A stretch of DNA of 64,000 nucleotides, from the NCBI RefSeq assembly GCF_020831365.1, contig NZ_JAJHPV010000002.1:211389-275388 (forward strand), given 5' to 3'. Every line of letters begins with the position of its first letter. Within the stretch, counting starts at the first letter, position 1. Source of the stretch: Massilia agrisoli. Lineage in GTDB: Bacteria; Pseudomonadota; Gammaproteobacteria; Burkholderiales; Burkholderiaceae_D. Of this stretch, positions 46,577-55,917 are shown piece after piece. The notes beneath the pieces were generated by a model. That model did not search any database. It was not told where the DNA came from and saw nothing but the letters and a program-made list of their open reading frames with translations. The position numbers and the translations under genes are program-made.

Positions 46577-47035
46577 ATGGTCACACTAAATATCAACGGG
46601 CGCGACATGCAGGTCGACGCCGACGACTCGACGCCGGTACTGTGGGCGCTGCGCGATAACCTCAACATGACCGGCACGAAGTTCGGCTGCGGTGCGGCCC
46701 TGTGTGGCGCGTGCACCGTGCACCTGAATGGCGCGCCGGTGCGCTCGTGCGTCACCCCGATCGCGGCGGCCGTGGGCCAGAAGATCACCACCATCGAAGC
46801 GATGGAAGCCGACAAGGTCGGCAAGGCAGTGCAGGATGCGTGGGTACGCCACGACGTGCCGCAGTGCGGCTACTGCCAGAGCGGCCAGGTGATGAGCGCG
46901 ACCGCGCTGCTGCGCACGAACAAGGCGCCGAGCGACGCCGACATCGATTCCGCCATGAGCGGAAACATCTGCCGCTGCGGCACCTATCAACGCATCCGCG
47001 CCGCCATCAAGGACGCCGCGAAAACCCTGGCCTGA
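46577..47035 (+). CDS. iorA: Isoquinoline 1-oxidoreductase-type small subunit, [2Fe-2S] protein
   Basis: 152 residues; ACGGGAGCAGGGC precedes the ATG. N-terminal plant-type ferredoxin domain with [21 protein letters not shown] (four Cys) and a C-terminal helical domain binding the second cluster ([10 protein letters not shown] ... NICRCGTY). This is the electron-transfer subunit of the xanthine dehydrogenase-family two-subunit oxidoreductases named after iorAB. It passes electrons from the molybdopterin subunit encoded 10 bases downstream. The physiological substrate is unknown. Confidence 0.93.
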   Translation: MVTLNINGRDMQVDADDSTPVLWALRDNLNMTGTKFGCGAALCGACTVHLNGAPVRSCVTPIAAAVGQKITTIEAMEADKVGKAVQDAWVRHDVPQCGYCQSGQVMSATALLRTNKAPSDADIDSAMSGNICRCGTYQRIRAAIKDAAKTLA

Positions 47036-47045
47036 GGAGAGCACC

Positions 47046-49262
47046 ATGCGTAAAGAATGGATCGACCAGGCCGCGCTCGCGCGACCTGAGCAAGGCGGCA
47101 TGTCGCGCCGCAGCTTCATCAAGGCCGGCACGCTTGCTACCGGTGGCCTGGTGCTGGGCTTCTTCCTGCCAGGCGCGAACAAGATCGCGCAGGCCGCCGG
47201 CGCACCGAAACCGGTATTCGCACCCAACGCCTTCCTGCGCATCGCGCCGGACAATACGGTGACTGTCATGGTCAACCGCCTCGAATTCGGACAGGGCGTG
47301 CACACTGCGCTGCCGATGCTGATTGCCGAAGAACTGGATGCCGACTGGTCGCAGGTACGCGGGGCGCTGGCCCCGGCCGGCGACGCCTTCAAGGACCCCG
47401 CGTTCGGCATGCAGATGACTGGCGGCTCGGGTAGCGTCGCCCACTCGTTCATGCAGTACCGCGAAATCGGCGCAAAAGCGCGCGCGATGCTGGTCCAGGC
47501 CGCCGCGCAGCAGTGGAACGTCAAGCCGGAGCAGTGCCGCACCGGGAATGGCTTCGTCATCGGGCCTGCGGGCCAGAAGGCGGATTACGGTTCGCTTGCG
47601 GATGCGGCGATGAAGCTGCCGGTGCCAACAACCGTCACGCTCAAGGACCCGAAGGACTTCCGCTTCATCGGCAAACCCGCCAAGCGGCTCGACGCGCGCG
47701 CCAAGTCCGACGGCACGCAGCAATTCGGCATTGACTTCACCCTGCCGGACGCGAAGGTTGCGCTGATTGCGCATCCGCCGGTATTTGGCGCCAGGGTGGC
47801 GAAGTTTGACGCGACCAAGGCGAAAACCATCAAGGGCGTGCTCGCCGTGTTCGAAGTCCCGGCCGACCGTGGGGGCAGCGGCGTAGCGGTTGTCGCCACC
47901 GGCTATTGGCCTGCGAAGCAGGGCCGCGAAGCGCTGGCCATCGAGTGGGATACCGCCAGCGTCGAGAAGGTCAGCAGCGACAAGCAGCTGGCGGAATTTG
48001 CCGCACTGGCCAAGACGCCGGGCGCGGTTGCGATGAAGGCTGACATTTCGGCCCTGCGCACCGCGCCAAAGAAGATATCGGCCCAATACGAATTCCCGTA
48101 TCTCGCGCATACGCCAATGGAGCCGCTCAACTGCGTGGTCGACCTGAAGGCGGACAGTTGCACCGTGTGGGCGGGTTCGCAGTTCCAGACCACCGACCAC
48201 GCGGCCATCGCCAAAACCTCCGGCCTCAAGCCGGAACAGGTGACCCTCAACACGATGATGGCGGGCGGCGGTTTCGGCCGCAGGGCGGTGCCTACTTCCG
48301 ACTACATCGTCGAAGCGGTCCATGTGGCCAAGGCCTGGAATGCTACGGGCAAGGGCGGGCCGGTAAAGGTGGTGTGGAGCCGCGAGGATGACGTCCGGGG
48401 CGGATACTACCGCCCGTCGTACGTACACCGCGCCGACATCGGCCTGGACGCGAAGGGCAACATCGTCGCCTGGGACCATACGATCGTCGGCCAGTCGATC
48501 ACGTCCGGCACGATGTTCGAAGCCTTCATGGTCAAGAACGGCGTCGACGCCACCACCGTGGAGGGCATGGGGGCGCCATACGATGTGCCGCTCAACCTGT
48601 CGGTCCATTCGCCGAAAGTGAATGTGCCGGTGCTGTGGTGGCGTTCGGTGGGTTCGACCCACACCGCCTTCGTGATGGAAACGCTGATCGACGAAGCCGC
48701 GCACATCGCGGGCGCCGATCCGGTCGCGTACCGCCGCAAGTTGATCGGCGAGAAGCATAAGCGCCACCTCGCGGCGCTCGACCTGGCAGTGGCCAAGTCG
48801 GGTTACGGTAAAAAGAAGCTGCCGAAGGGGCGCGCATGGGGCGTGGCGGTGCACGAGTCGTTCAACTCGGTGGTGGCGTATGTCGTCGAAGCTTCGGTGA
48901 CAAAAGGCGTGCCGAAGCTGCACAAGGTGACCGCCGGCGTGCACTGTAACCTCGCCGTCAATCCGCTGACGATTGAAGCGCAGGTGCAGGGCGCGGCGTT
49001 GATGGCGCTTGGAACCACGTTGCCGGGCGCCGCGATTACGCTGAAAGACGGCGTCGTCGAGCAGCAGAACTTTGGCGACTACACGGTCGCGCGCATGAAC
49101 GACATGCCGCAGGTCGACGTGCACATCGTTCCGTCGTCCGATCCGCCGACCGGGATTGGCGAGCCGGGCCTCCCGCCGCTGGCGCCGGCGTTTGCGAATG
49201 CCGTGTTCCGGCTTACCGGCAAACGCTTGCGCAAGCTGCCGTTCGACCTGAAGTCGGCGTAA
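47046..49262 (+). CDS. iorB: Molybdopterin-binding large subunit, isoquinoline 1-oxidoreductase beta type
   Basis: 738 residues; GAGGAGAGCACC precedes the ATG. MSRRSFIKAGTLATGG after an 18-residue lead is a twin-arginine signal, implying export of the folded complex. Aldehyde oxidase/xanthine dehydrogenase molybdopterin domains follow: RLEFGQGVHTALPMLIAEEL, MTGGSGSV, HTPMEPLNCVV, MMAGGGFGRRA and WWRSVGSTHTAF. The near-terminal TGIGEPGLPPLAPAFANAV carries the expected catalytic Glu. It hydroxylates an N-heterocycle or aldehyde using water as oxygen donor. Operon with iorA and a MocA-like cytidylyltransferase. Confidence 0.94.
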   Translation: MRKEWIDQAALARPEQGGMSRRSFIKAGTLATGGLVLGFFLPGANKIAQAAGAPKPVFAPNAFLRIAPDNTVTVMVNRLEFGQGVHTALPMLIAEELDADWSQVRGALAPAGDAFKDPAFGMQMTGGSGSVAHSFMQYREIGAKARAMLVQAAAQQWNVKPEQCRTGNGFVIGPAGQKADYGSLADAAMKLPVPTTVTLKDPKDFRFIGKPAKRLDARAKSDGTQQFGIDFTLPDAKVALIAHPPVFGARVAKFDATKAKTIKGVLAVFEVPADRGGSGVAVVATGYWPAKQGREALAIEWDTASVEKVSSDKQLAEFAALAKTPGAVAMKADISALRTAPKKISAQYEFPYLAHTPMEPLNCVVDLKADSCTVWAGSQFQTTDHAAIAKTSGLKPEQVTLNTMMAGGGFGRRAVPTSDYIVEAVHVAKAWNATGKGGPVKVVWSREDDVRGGYYRPSYVHRADIGLDAKGNIVAWDHTIVGQSITSGTMFEAFMVKNGVDATTVEGMGAPYDVPLNLSVHSPKVNVPVLWWRSVGSTHTAFVMETLIDEAAHIAGADPVAYRRKLIGEKHKRHLAALDLAVAKSGYGKKKLPKGRAWGVAVHESFNSVVAYVVEASVTKGVPKLHKVTAGVHCNLAVNPLTIEAQVQGAALMALGTTLPGAAITLKDGVVEQQNFGDYTVARMNDMPQVDVHIVPSSDPPTGIGEPGLPPLAPAFANAVFRLTGKRLRKLPFDLKSA

Positions 49263-49268
49263 GGCGCC

Positions 49269-49856
49269 ATGGCCATTGTCGGCATCCTTCTTGCCGCCGG
49301 CAGGGGGCGGCGCTTTGATCCGTCCGGTGGACGGAACAAGCTGTTGCAGTGCTTGCCCGGCGGCGCAACGGTCGTCGCGTCGAGCGCGAAGGCCATGCTT
49401 GCTGCGCTGCCCAAGGTGGTTGCCGTGGTCGGGCCGCAGGGCGGGGAGGTTGCAGCCCTGCTGCGCGACCTCGGCTGCGACGTGACGGTGTGTGCCCGCG
49501 CCGACGATGGCATGGGCGCCTCGCTGGCGCATGCCATCGGCCAGTCTGGCCAGGCAGGCGGATGGCTGATCGCCCTGGGCGACATGCCCCATGTGCAGCC
49601 GTCGACCATCGCCGCGCTCGCGAATGCGGTGGAAGAGGGTAGCGGCATCGCGGTACCGGTAATGCAGGGACGGCGCGGCAACCCGGTTGCCTTCGGCCGC
49701 CAGCATCTGGCGGGACTGCTGGCGGCGGGTGGCGACCAGGGCGCCCGCAATATCGTCAAGGCGAATCCTGTGCGTGAGGTCGAGGTCGACGATCCAGGCA
49801 TATTCCAGGACATCGACACCGCCGCCGACCTCAGTACCCGGGGTGTTTCAGGCTAA
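49269..49856 (+). CDS. mocA: MobA/MocA-like molybdenum cofactor nucleotidyltransferase
   Basis: 195 residues. N-terminal nucleotide-binding motif GILLAAGRGRRFDPSGGRNKLL (G-rich loop with Arg and Lys), then GDMPHVQPSTI with the metal-binding Asp and GNPVAFGRQH, as in MocA/MobA-type transferases. MocA makes the cytosine dinucleotide form of the molybdenum cofactor used by xanthine dehydrogenase-family enzymes, so its place 6 bases after iorB suggests a dedicated role. MobA (guanylyl) is the less likely alternative, given the partner enzyme. Confidence 0.88.
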   Translation: MAIVGILLAAGRGRRFDPSGGRNKLLQCLPGGATVVASSAKAMLAALPKVVAVVGPQGGEVAALLRDLGCDVTVCARADDGMGASLAHAIGQSGQAGGWLIALGDMPHVQPSTIAALANAVEEGSGIAVPVMQGRRGNPVAFGRQHLAGLLAAGGDQGARNIVKANPVREVEVDDPGIFQDIDTAADLSTRGVSG

Positions 49857-49892
49857 ACTATGCCGTCAAGCGTGACGACCTACAGGATAAGT

Positions 49893-51710
49893 ATGAAAAA
49901 GACATCGGCGAAAAAGACGCCAGCCATCCAGTACACCATCATTCCAAAGAACCTCGCGGGCCACCTGTTCGACGTCACCGTCACAGTGGCGGCGCCTGCG
50001 CCGGACGGTCAGGAGTTCGCGCTGCCCGCATGGATCCCCGGCAGTTACATGATCCGCGAGTTCGCCCGCAATATCGTCCAGATCCGCGCCGAATCGAACG
50101 GCAAGTCGGTTGCCCTGACCAAGGTGGACAAGCACACCTGGCGCGCGGCGCCCGTGGCCGGGCCGCTGACCTTGCTGTATGAAGTATATGCATGGGACCT
50201 GTCGGTGCGCGCCGCCCACCTGGACCAGACCCACGGCTTCTTCAACGGCACCAGCGTATTCCTGCGCGTGGCGGGCCAAGAGGACCTGGCGCATGAAGTC
50301 GATATCCAGCGCCCGCTCGACCCTGCCGCCACCACGTGGCGCGTCGCGACGGCGATGGCAGAGCTTGGCGCCAGGCGCTATGGCTTTGGTACGTATGTGG
50401 CATCGAACTACGATGAGCTGATCGACCACCCGGTCGAGATGGGCGACTTCGCGCTTGGCACTTTCAAGGCGCACGGCGTCCCGCATGACATCGTCATCAC
50501 CGGCCGCGTTCCCAACCTGGACATGGCTCGCCTGCAGTCGGACCTGAAAACGCTGTGCGAAACCCAGGTCGCGTTCTTTGAGCCGCGCACCAAGCGCGCG
50601 CCGATGGACCGTTACGTGTTCCTGACGATGGCAGTGGGCGACGGCTACGGCGGGCTTGAGCACCGCGCTTCCACCGCGCTTATCTGCAACCGCAACGACC
50701 TGCCGAGTACCAACGCGCCCAAGTTTTCCGAGCCGGGCGACGGATACGTCAAGTTCCTCGGGCTGTGCAGCCACGAGTACTTCCACACCTGGAACGTCAA
50801 GCGCATCAAGCCTGCGGCCTTTGCCCCATATGACCTGCAAGCCGAAACCTACACGCCGCTGCTCTGGCTGTTCGAAGGCTTCACCAGCTATTACGACGAC
50901 CTGCTGCTGCTTCGCAGCGGCCTGATTACCGAAGCGGTCTACCTCAAGCTGCTGGGCAAATCGATTGGCGGCGTGCTGCGCGGCAGCGGCCGCACCAAGC
51001 AGAGCGTGGCCGATTCGAGCTTTGACGCGTGGAGCAAATACTACCGGCAGGACGAAAACGCGCCGAACGCGATCGTCAGCTATTACGGCAAAGGCTCGCT
51101 GATCGCGCTGGCGTTCGACCTGACGATCCGCGCGAAGACGGAAGGCCGCAAATCGCTCGACGACATCATGCTGGCGCTGTGGCAGCGCTTCGGGCATGAC
51201 TTCTATCCGAGCGTGGGGCGCGGCGTCACCGAGGCGGAAGTCGAGGCGCTGTTCGATGAAGTCAGCGGGCTGAAACTCAAACCGATGTTCGAGCGCTATG
51301 TACGCGGCACCGAAGACCTGCCGTTGGCGAAACTGTATGCGCCATTTGGCGTGAAGCTGACGGACGAGCGGAAGAACGCCAAGCCCTCACTCGACGCGAG
51401 CATCGGGCGCGAAGGCGCGGACTGCAAATTGAGCCAGGTGCACGAGGGCGGCGCTGCGCATGCGGCGGGCTTGTCGGCGGGTGACCTGCTGGTGGCGGTG
51501 GATGGGCTGCGGGTGGCGGGTAATCCGAACAACCTGGACGGGCTGCTGTCGCGCTTCAAGGTTGGCGATACGGTGACGGTGCACGCGTTCAGGCGCGATG
51601 AGCTGATGACGTTCGATGTGGTGCTGCAGGGTGACCGGGTACCGACGGTGACGCTGGCGGCGCCGGAGAAAAAGGTGAAGGGTTTGATGCGGCCAAGCGC
51701 GGCGCGTTGA
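49893..51710 (+). CDS. M61 family metallopeptidase with PDZ domain
   Basis: 605 residues from the ATG after CAGGATAAGT. An N-terminal beta-sandwich domain (about 10-180), a catalytic domain with SHEYFHTWNVKRIKP (His294, Glu295, His298) and downstream LFEGFTSYYDD, where Glu is the third zinc ligand, then a PDZ domain (about 490-590; EGGAAHAAGLSAGDLLVAVDG). This is the glycyl aminopeptidase layout. No signal peptide is visible, so a cytoplasmic location is likely. A repeat element that may act as terminator follows the stop. Confidence 0.94.
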   Translation: MKKTSAKKTPAIQYTIIPKNLAGHLFDVTVTVAAPAPDGQEFALPAWIPGSYMIREFARNIVQIRAESNGKSVALTKVDKHTWRAAPVAGPLTLLYEVYAWDLSVRAAHLDQTHGFFNGTSVFLRVAGQEDLAHEVDIQRPLDPAATTWRVATAMAELGARRYGFGTYVASNYDELIDHPVEMGDFALGTFKAHGVPHDIVITGRVPNLDMARLQSDLKTLCETQVAFFEPRTKRAPMDRYVFLTMAVGDGYGGLEHRASTALICNRNDLPSTNAPKFSEPGDGYVKFLGLCSHEYFHTWNVKRIKPAAFAPYDLQAETYTPLLWLFEGFTSYYDDLLLLRSGLITEAVYLKLLGKSIGGVLRGSGRTKQSVADSSFDAWSKYYRQDENAPNAIVSYYGKGSLIALAFDLTIRAKTEGRKSLDDIMLALWQRFGHDFYPSVGRGVTEAEVEALFDEVSGLKLKPMFERYVRGTEDLPLAKLYAPFGVKLTDERKNAKPSLDASIGREGADCKLSQVHEGGAAHAAGLSAGDLLVAVDGLRVAGNPNNLDGLLSRFKVGDTVTVHAFRRDELMTFDVVLQGDRVPTVTLAAPEKKVKGLMRPSAAR

Positions 51711-51720
51711 GCTTTTAAAT

Positions 51721-51808
51721 CGGCGGATGCGCGCTTCGCGCTTATCCGCCCTACGTGGTTGCTTACTTGTAGGGCGGATAAGGCCGAAGGCCGCATCCGC
51801 CGTTTTTT
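51721..51808. repeat. Family B palindromic repeat, probable terminator of the M61 gene
   Basis: CGGCGGATGCG at the left end is the exact inverse of CGCATCCGCCG at the right end (51792-51802), with nested CTTATCCGCCCTAC and GTAGGGCGGATAAG arms, and six T follow. It shares its words with the three 55-bp repeats near 18.7 kb. The structure could stop transcription on the + strand and lies just beyond the trpC stop. Confidence 0.8.
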
Positions 51809-52607
51809 ATCCGAACAGGCGCTCCAGTTCAACGCCTGGGTCAGGCGCGCGCATAAACGCTTCGCCAACCAGGAACGCATGCACATTCGCGTCACGCATG
51901 CGCTTCACATCATCGGGCACCATGATCCCCGATTCGGTCACCACCAGCTTATCGCCCGGAATGCGCGGCAGCAGGCCGATGGTGGTGTCCAGCGACGTTT
52001 CGAAGGTGCGCAAGTTGCGGTTGTTGATGCCTACCAGCGGCGTGCGCAGCTTGAGCGCCGCGGTCAGCTCATCGCCGTCATGCACCTCCACCAGCACATC
52101 CAGTCCCAGTTCGAGCGCGCAGGCTTCCATCTCCGCCATCAGCCCATGGTCGAGCGCCGAGACGATCAGCAAAATCGCATCGGCCCCCATCGCTCGCGCT
52201 TCGTAGACCTGGTACAGGTCGACCAGGAAGTCCTTGCGCAGCACCGGAATGTCGACAGCCCCGCGGGCCTGCTTCAGGTACTCGACCGAGCCCTGGAAAA
52301 AATTCACGTCCGTTAGCACGGACAGGCACGCGGCGCCGTGGCGCGCGTAGCTCTCGGCGATATTAGCCGGACGGAAGTCCGCGCGCAGCACGCCTTTCGA
52401 CGGCGAGGCCTTTTTAACCTCCGCGATCACACCGGCATTGCCCGCGGCGATCTGCTTGCGCAGGCTGGCCTCGAAGCCGCGCAGGCCACGCCGGCCCTCG
52501 TCGTCTGCCTCGACTTCGCGGCGCAGGCTGGCCAGGTCACGGTGCTTTTTTGCGGCGGCGACTTCGTCAGCTTTGACGGCGAGGATTTTATTGAGGATGT
52601 CGGACAT
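51807..52607 (-). CDS. trpC: Indole-3-glycerol-phosphate synthase
   Basis: 266 residues. TIM barrel with the family motifs [16 protein letters not shown] (about 58-73), [52 protein letters not shown] and VTESGI. It converts carboxyphenylaminodeoxyribulose phosphate to indole-3-glycerol phosphate. Its ATG shares a base with the trpD stop codon (TAATG), so translation is coupled. Last gene of the trpEGDC cluster; trpF, trpB and trpA are elsewhere, as usual in betaproteobacteria. Confidence 0.97.
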   Translation of the reverse strand: MSDILNKILAVKADEVAAAKKHRDLASLRREVEADDEGRRGLRGFEASLRKQIAAGNAGVIAEVKKASPSKGVLRADFRPANIAESYARHGAACLSVLTDVNFFQGSVEYLKQARGAVDIPVLRKDFLVDLYQVYEARAMGADAILLIVSALDHGLMAEMEACALELGLDVLVEVHDGDELTAALKLRTPLVGINNRNLRTFETSLDTTIGLLPRIPGDKLVVTESGIMVPDDVKRMRDANVHAFLVGEAFMRAPDPGVELERLFG

Positions 52608-53641
52608 TATCCCGCTCCGAGTTGCTGGGTAACTTGTACAAACTGCTGGAGCTTGGCAGTCGCCGCGCCCGAGTTGATTGCTGCGCGCGCCTTGGCCAGG
52701 CCGTCTTCGATCGAGGATGCCACGCCGGCGGCGTACAGCGCAGTCGCCGCGTTCAGGCAGACGATGTCGTATGGCGCGCCCGGCTCGCCGTTCAGCGCCT
52801 CCATCATTTTCGCCATCGATTCGGCCGAATTGGCTACCTTCAGGTTGCGGCTCGCGATCATCTGCATGCCGAAGTCTTCAGGGTGGATTTCGTATTCACG
52901 GATTTCGCCGTTGACCAGTTCACCGACCATCGTCGCGGCGCCCAGCGATACTTCGTCCATGTTGTCGCGGCCCCAGACCACGACCGCGTGCTGCGCGCCG
53001 AGGCGCTGCAGGACGCGCACCTGGATGCCGACGAGGTCGGGGTGGAAAACACCCATCAGGATGTTCGGTGCGCCGGCCGGATTGGTCAGCGGCCCGAGGA
53101 TGTTGAAGATGGTGCGCACGCCCAGCTCTTTGCGCACCGGCGCTGCATGCTTCATCGCTGCGTGGTGGTTCGGCGCGAACATGAAGCCGATGCCGGTCTG
53201 CGCGATCGACTGCGCGATCTGCTCTGGCTTGAGGTTGATGTTGGCGCCCAGCGCTTCGATCACGTCGGCGCTGCCGGACGAGGAGGACACGCTGCGTCCG
53301 CCATGTTTTGCAACGCGCGCGCCAGCGGCGGCGGCGACAAACATCGACGCGGTGGAGATATTGAAGGTGTGCGCGCCGTCGCCGCCCGTGCCGACGATGT
53401 CGAGCAGGTTGGTGGTGTCGGCCATCGGCACCTTGGTCGAGAACTCGCGCATCACTTGCGCCGCGGCGGCGATCTCGCCGATGGTTTCCTTTTTGACGCG
53501 CAGGCCCATGGTCAGTGCCGCAACCATCGTCGGCGACATTTCGCCGGACATGATCTGGCGGAACAGGTGCAGCATCTCGTCGTGGAAAATTTCGCGGTGG
53601 TCGATACAGCGCAGCAGGGCTTCTTGTGGGGTGATAGGCAT
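52607..53641 (-). CDS. trpD: Anthranilate phosphoribosyltransferase
   Basis: 344 residues; CCAGGAGCCACC precedes the ATG. Helical N-terminal part with [20 protein letters not shown], the PRPP loop [17 protein letters not shown] (about 83-99), [41 protein letters not shown] and [14 protein letters not shown]. It joins anthranilate to phosphoribosyl pyrophosphate. Lies between trpG (13 bases upstream) and trpC. Confidence 0.97.
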   Translation of the reverse strand: MPITPQEALLRCIDHREIFHDEMLHLFRQIMSGEMSPTMVAALTMGLRVKKETIGEIAAAAQVMREFSTKVPMADTTNLLDIVGTGGDGAHTFNISTASMFVAAAAGARVAKHGGRSVSSSSGSADVIEALGANINLKPEQIAQSIAQTGIGFMFAPNHHAAMKHAAPVRKELGVRTIFNILGPLTNPAGAPNILMGVFHPDLVGIQVRVLQRLGAQHAVVVWGRDNMDEVSLGAATMVGELVNGEIREYEIHPEDFGMQMIASRNLKVANSAESMAKMMEALNGEPGAPYDIVCLNAATALYAAGVASSIEDGLAKARAAINSGAATAKLQQFVQVTQQLGAG

Positions 53642-53654
53642 GGTGGCTCCTGGG

Positions 53655-54227
53655 TTATCGCGCTGTGCGCTCGAGGAAGTTCTTCAGCAGTGCGTGGCCG
53701 TGTTCCGACAGGATCGACTCGGGGTGGAACTGCACGCCCTCGATGTCGTATTCCTTGTGGCGCACGCCCATGATTTCGCCGTCGTCAGTCCACGCGGTGA
53801 CCTCCAGGCAGGCTGGCAGCGACGAGCGTTCGATCGCCAGCGAGTGGTAGCGGATCACGGTGAACGGGCTTGGAATGCCTTTGAACATGCCTTCGCCGGT
53901 GTGGGCGATCAGCGAGGTCTTGCCGTGCATGACCTGCTTGGCGCGGATAACCTTGCCGCCAAAAGCGGCGCCCATGGCCTGGTGGCCGAGGCAGACGCCA
54001 AGGATCGGCAGCTTGCCCTTGAAGTGTTCGAGGATCGCAATCGAGATGCCTGCTTCGGCAGGGGTTTTAGGCCCTGGCGAGATGCAGATGCGGTCGGGAT
54101 TCATCGCCTCGATCTCTTCGATCGTGATTTCGTCGTTGCGCACGGTGTGCACTTCCTCGCCCAGCTCACCGAAGTACTGCACCAGGTTGTAGGTGAACGA
54201 GTCGTAGTTATCGAGCATCAGCAGCAT
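53655..54227 (-). CDS. trpG: Anthranilate synthase component II (glutamine amidotransferase)
   Basis: 190 residues from the ATG of [19 protein letters not shown]; the frame is open further upstream inside trpE but the family starts here. Class I amidotransferase with [11 protein letters not shown], the catalytic Cys in [10 protein letters not shown] (about 79) and the His/Glu in FHPESILSE near the C terminus. It supplies ammonia to TrpE; homologues may also serve PabB. One base separates the trpE stop from its ATG (TGACATG). Confidence 0.96.
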   Translation of the reverse strand: MLLMLDNYDSFTYNLVQYFGELGEEVHTVRNDEITIEEIEAMNPDRICISPGPKTPAEAGISIAILEHFKGKLPILGVCLGHQAMGAAFGGKVIRAKQVMHGKTSLIAHTGEGMFKGIPSPFTVIRYHSLAIERSSLPACLEVTAWTDDGEIMGVRHKEYDIEGVQFHPESILSEHGHALLKNFLERTAR

Positions 54228-54228
54228 G

Positions 54229-55725
54229 TCAGAGCTCCCCATCCAGGCCGTCTTGCACCTGTTCTGCCGCGCGCAGCACGGCGCGCGCCTTATTTTCGGT
54301 TTCCTGCCATTCCATCTCGGGGATCGAGTCGGCCACGATGCCTGCCGCTGCCTGCACGTACAGCATGCCGTCCTTGACCACGCCGGTGCGGATCGCAATG
54401 GCCACGTCCATCTCGCCGCCGAACGACAGGTAGCCGCAGGCGCCGCCGTAGATGCCACGCTTGGTCGGCTCCAGCTCGTCGATGACCTCCATCGCGCGCA
54501 CTTTCGGCGCGCCGGTCAGGGTCCCGGCCGGGAAGGTCGCGCGCAGCACGTCGAGGTTCGACATGCCTTTTTTCAGCTTGCCTTCGACGTTCGAGACGAT
54601 GTGCTGCACATGCGAGTATTTTTCGATCACCATGCGGTCGGTGACAGCCACGCTGCCGATCTCCGAGATGCGGCCCAGGTCATTGCGGGCCAGGTCGATC
54701 AGCATCACGTGTTCGGCGATTTCCTTCGGGTCGGCCAGCAGTTCTTCGGCCAGCTGGGCATCGCGTTCCGGTGTCGCGCCACGCGGGCGTGTGCCTGCGA
54801 TCGGGCGCAGCGTGACTTTGCGGCCGCCGTCAGGCAGGGTCTCGTTGCGGACCAAAATCTCCGGCGAGGCGCCGACGATCTGCATGTCGCCGAAGTTGTA
54901 GTAATACATATACGGCGACGGGTTCAGCGAGCGCAGCGCGCGGTACAGGGTCAGCGGATTGTCGACGTAGGGCTTGCGGATGCGCTGGCCGATCTGCACC
55001 TGCATCAGGTCGCCGGCCATCACATACTCGTGCGCGCGGGCGACCGCCTTCAGGTAGTCTTCCTTGCTGAAGTCGCGGATCGCTTCGGTGCGTACCGAGC
55101 TCGATGTCACCGGCGCGCCCACGCCACGGCGCAGCATCATGCGCAGGTCCTTGAGGCGCTGGCGCGCCTTCGAGAACGACTCTGGCTGGGTGGTGTCGGC
55201 GTAGACGATCAGGTACAGCTTGCCGGACAGGTTGTCGATGACCGCCAGTTCCTCGGTCACCATCAGCTGGATGTCCGGCAGGCCCAGGTCGTCCTTCGGC
55301 GCGCCCTCGGCGAGCTTGCGTTCGATGTGGCGCACCGTGTCGTAGCCGAAGTAGCCGGCCAGGCCGCCGCAGAAGCGCGGCATGCCTGGGCGCAGCGCGA
55401 CTTTAAAGCGCGCCTGGTACTGTTCGATGAAGTCGAGCGGATTGCCGTCGTGGGTTTCGATGACGCTGCCGTTCTTGACGATCTCGGTGCGGCTGCCAAA
55501 GGTACGCAGTACGGTGGTCGCAGGCAGGCCGATGAAGGAGTAGCGGCCGAAGCGTTCGCCGCCGACCACCGATTCGAGCAGGAAGGTGTTCTTGCCCGCG
55601 TTCTGCGTCTGGGCCAGCTTGAGGTAGAGCGTGAGCGGCGTTTCGAGATCGGCGAAGGCTTCCGCGATCAGTGGAATACGGTTGTAGCCTTCAGCGGCCA
55701 GCGATTGGAATTCGAGTTCGGTCAT
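54229..55725 (-). CDS. trpE: Anthranilate synthase component I
   Basis: 498 residues from the ATG of [19 protein letters not shown], preceded by CGGAGAAAAGC; a start eight codons upstream is less supported. N-terminal domain with the feedback-site segment [19 protein letters not shown] (Leu-Leu-Glu-Ser, Trp binding), then the chorismate-binding domain: [45 protein letters not shown] and [12 protein letters not shown]. First committed step to tryptophan. Preceded by a Trp-rich leader peptide and a terminator-like hairpin (see below). Confidence 0.97.
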   Translation of the reverse strand: MTELEFQSLAAEGYNRIPLIAEAFADLETPLTLYLKLAQTQNAGKNTFLLESVVGGERFGRYSFIGLPATTVLRTFGSRTEIVKNGSVIETHDGNPLDFIEQYQARFKVALRPGMPRFCGGLAGYFGYDTVRHIERKLAEGAPKDDLGLPDIQLMVTEELAVIDNLSGKLYLIVYADTTQPESFSKARQRLKDLRMMLRRGVGAPVTSSSVRTEAIRDFSKEDYLKAVARAHEYVMAGDLMQVQIGQRIRKPYVDNPLTLYRALRSLNPSPYMYYYNFGDMQIVGASPEILVRNETLPDGGRKVTLRPIAGTRPRGATPERDAQLAEELLADPKEIAEHVMLIDLARNDLGRISEIGSVAVTDRMVIEKYSHVQHIVSNVEGKLKKGMSNLDVLRATFPAGTLTGAPKVRAMEVIDELEPTKRGIYGGACGYLSFGGEMDVAIAIRTGVVKDGMLYVQAAAGIVADSIPEMEWQETENKARAVLRAAEQVQDGLDGEL

Positions 55726-55772
55726 GCTTTTCTCCGGGCCGCCAGGCATAGTTGGGGATGGCGGTGGGTTTC

Positions 55773-55806
55773 AAAAAACCTGTCGACGTGCAGGTGCAGG
55801 CGACAG
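55773..55806 (-). terminator. trp attenuator: leader terminator upstream of trpE
   Basis: In the mRNA, CTGTCG (55801-55806) pairs with CGACAG (55780-55785) around a 15-base loop with further self-complementary TGCA words, followed by six T (55773-55778). It lies between the leader peptide stop and trpE. GTCGCC (55799-55804) can instead pair with GGCGAC (55843-55848) in the Trp codon stretch of the leader, giving a rival antiterminator. Confidence 0.65.
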
Positions 55807-55819
55807 CAATCAGTACGGG

Positions 55820-55906
55820 TTACTTAGCCCAGGATTGCCAGCGTCGCCAAAGCCAGGCCTCAATCGAGCCGGCTTGCGTGACATTGTGTTTTTTGATGAA
55901 AAACAT
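55820..55906 (-). CDS. trpL: trp operon leader peptide, Trp-rich
   Basis: A 28-codon frame, ATG to TAA, in the gap between gph and trpE. It begins MFFIKKHNVTQAG and has Trp at positions 18, 20, 23 and 26, i.e. four TGG codons in nine. Random sequence would rarely do this just before trpE, and the spacing to a T-tailed hairpin fits ribosome-stalling attenuation. No good Shine-Dalgarno sequence is seen (ACAAAAATCGC), which is the main weakness. No separate promoter was recognised; transcription may come through gph. Confidence 0.7.
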   Translation of the reverse strand: MFFIKKHNVTQAGSIEAWLWRRWQSWAK

Positions 55907-55917
55907 GCGATTTTTGT

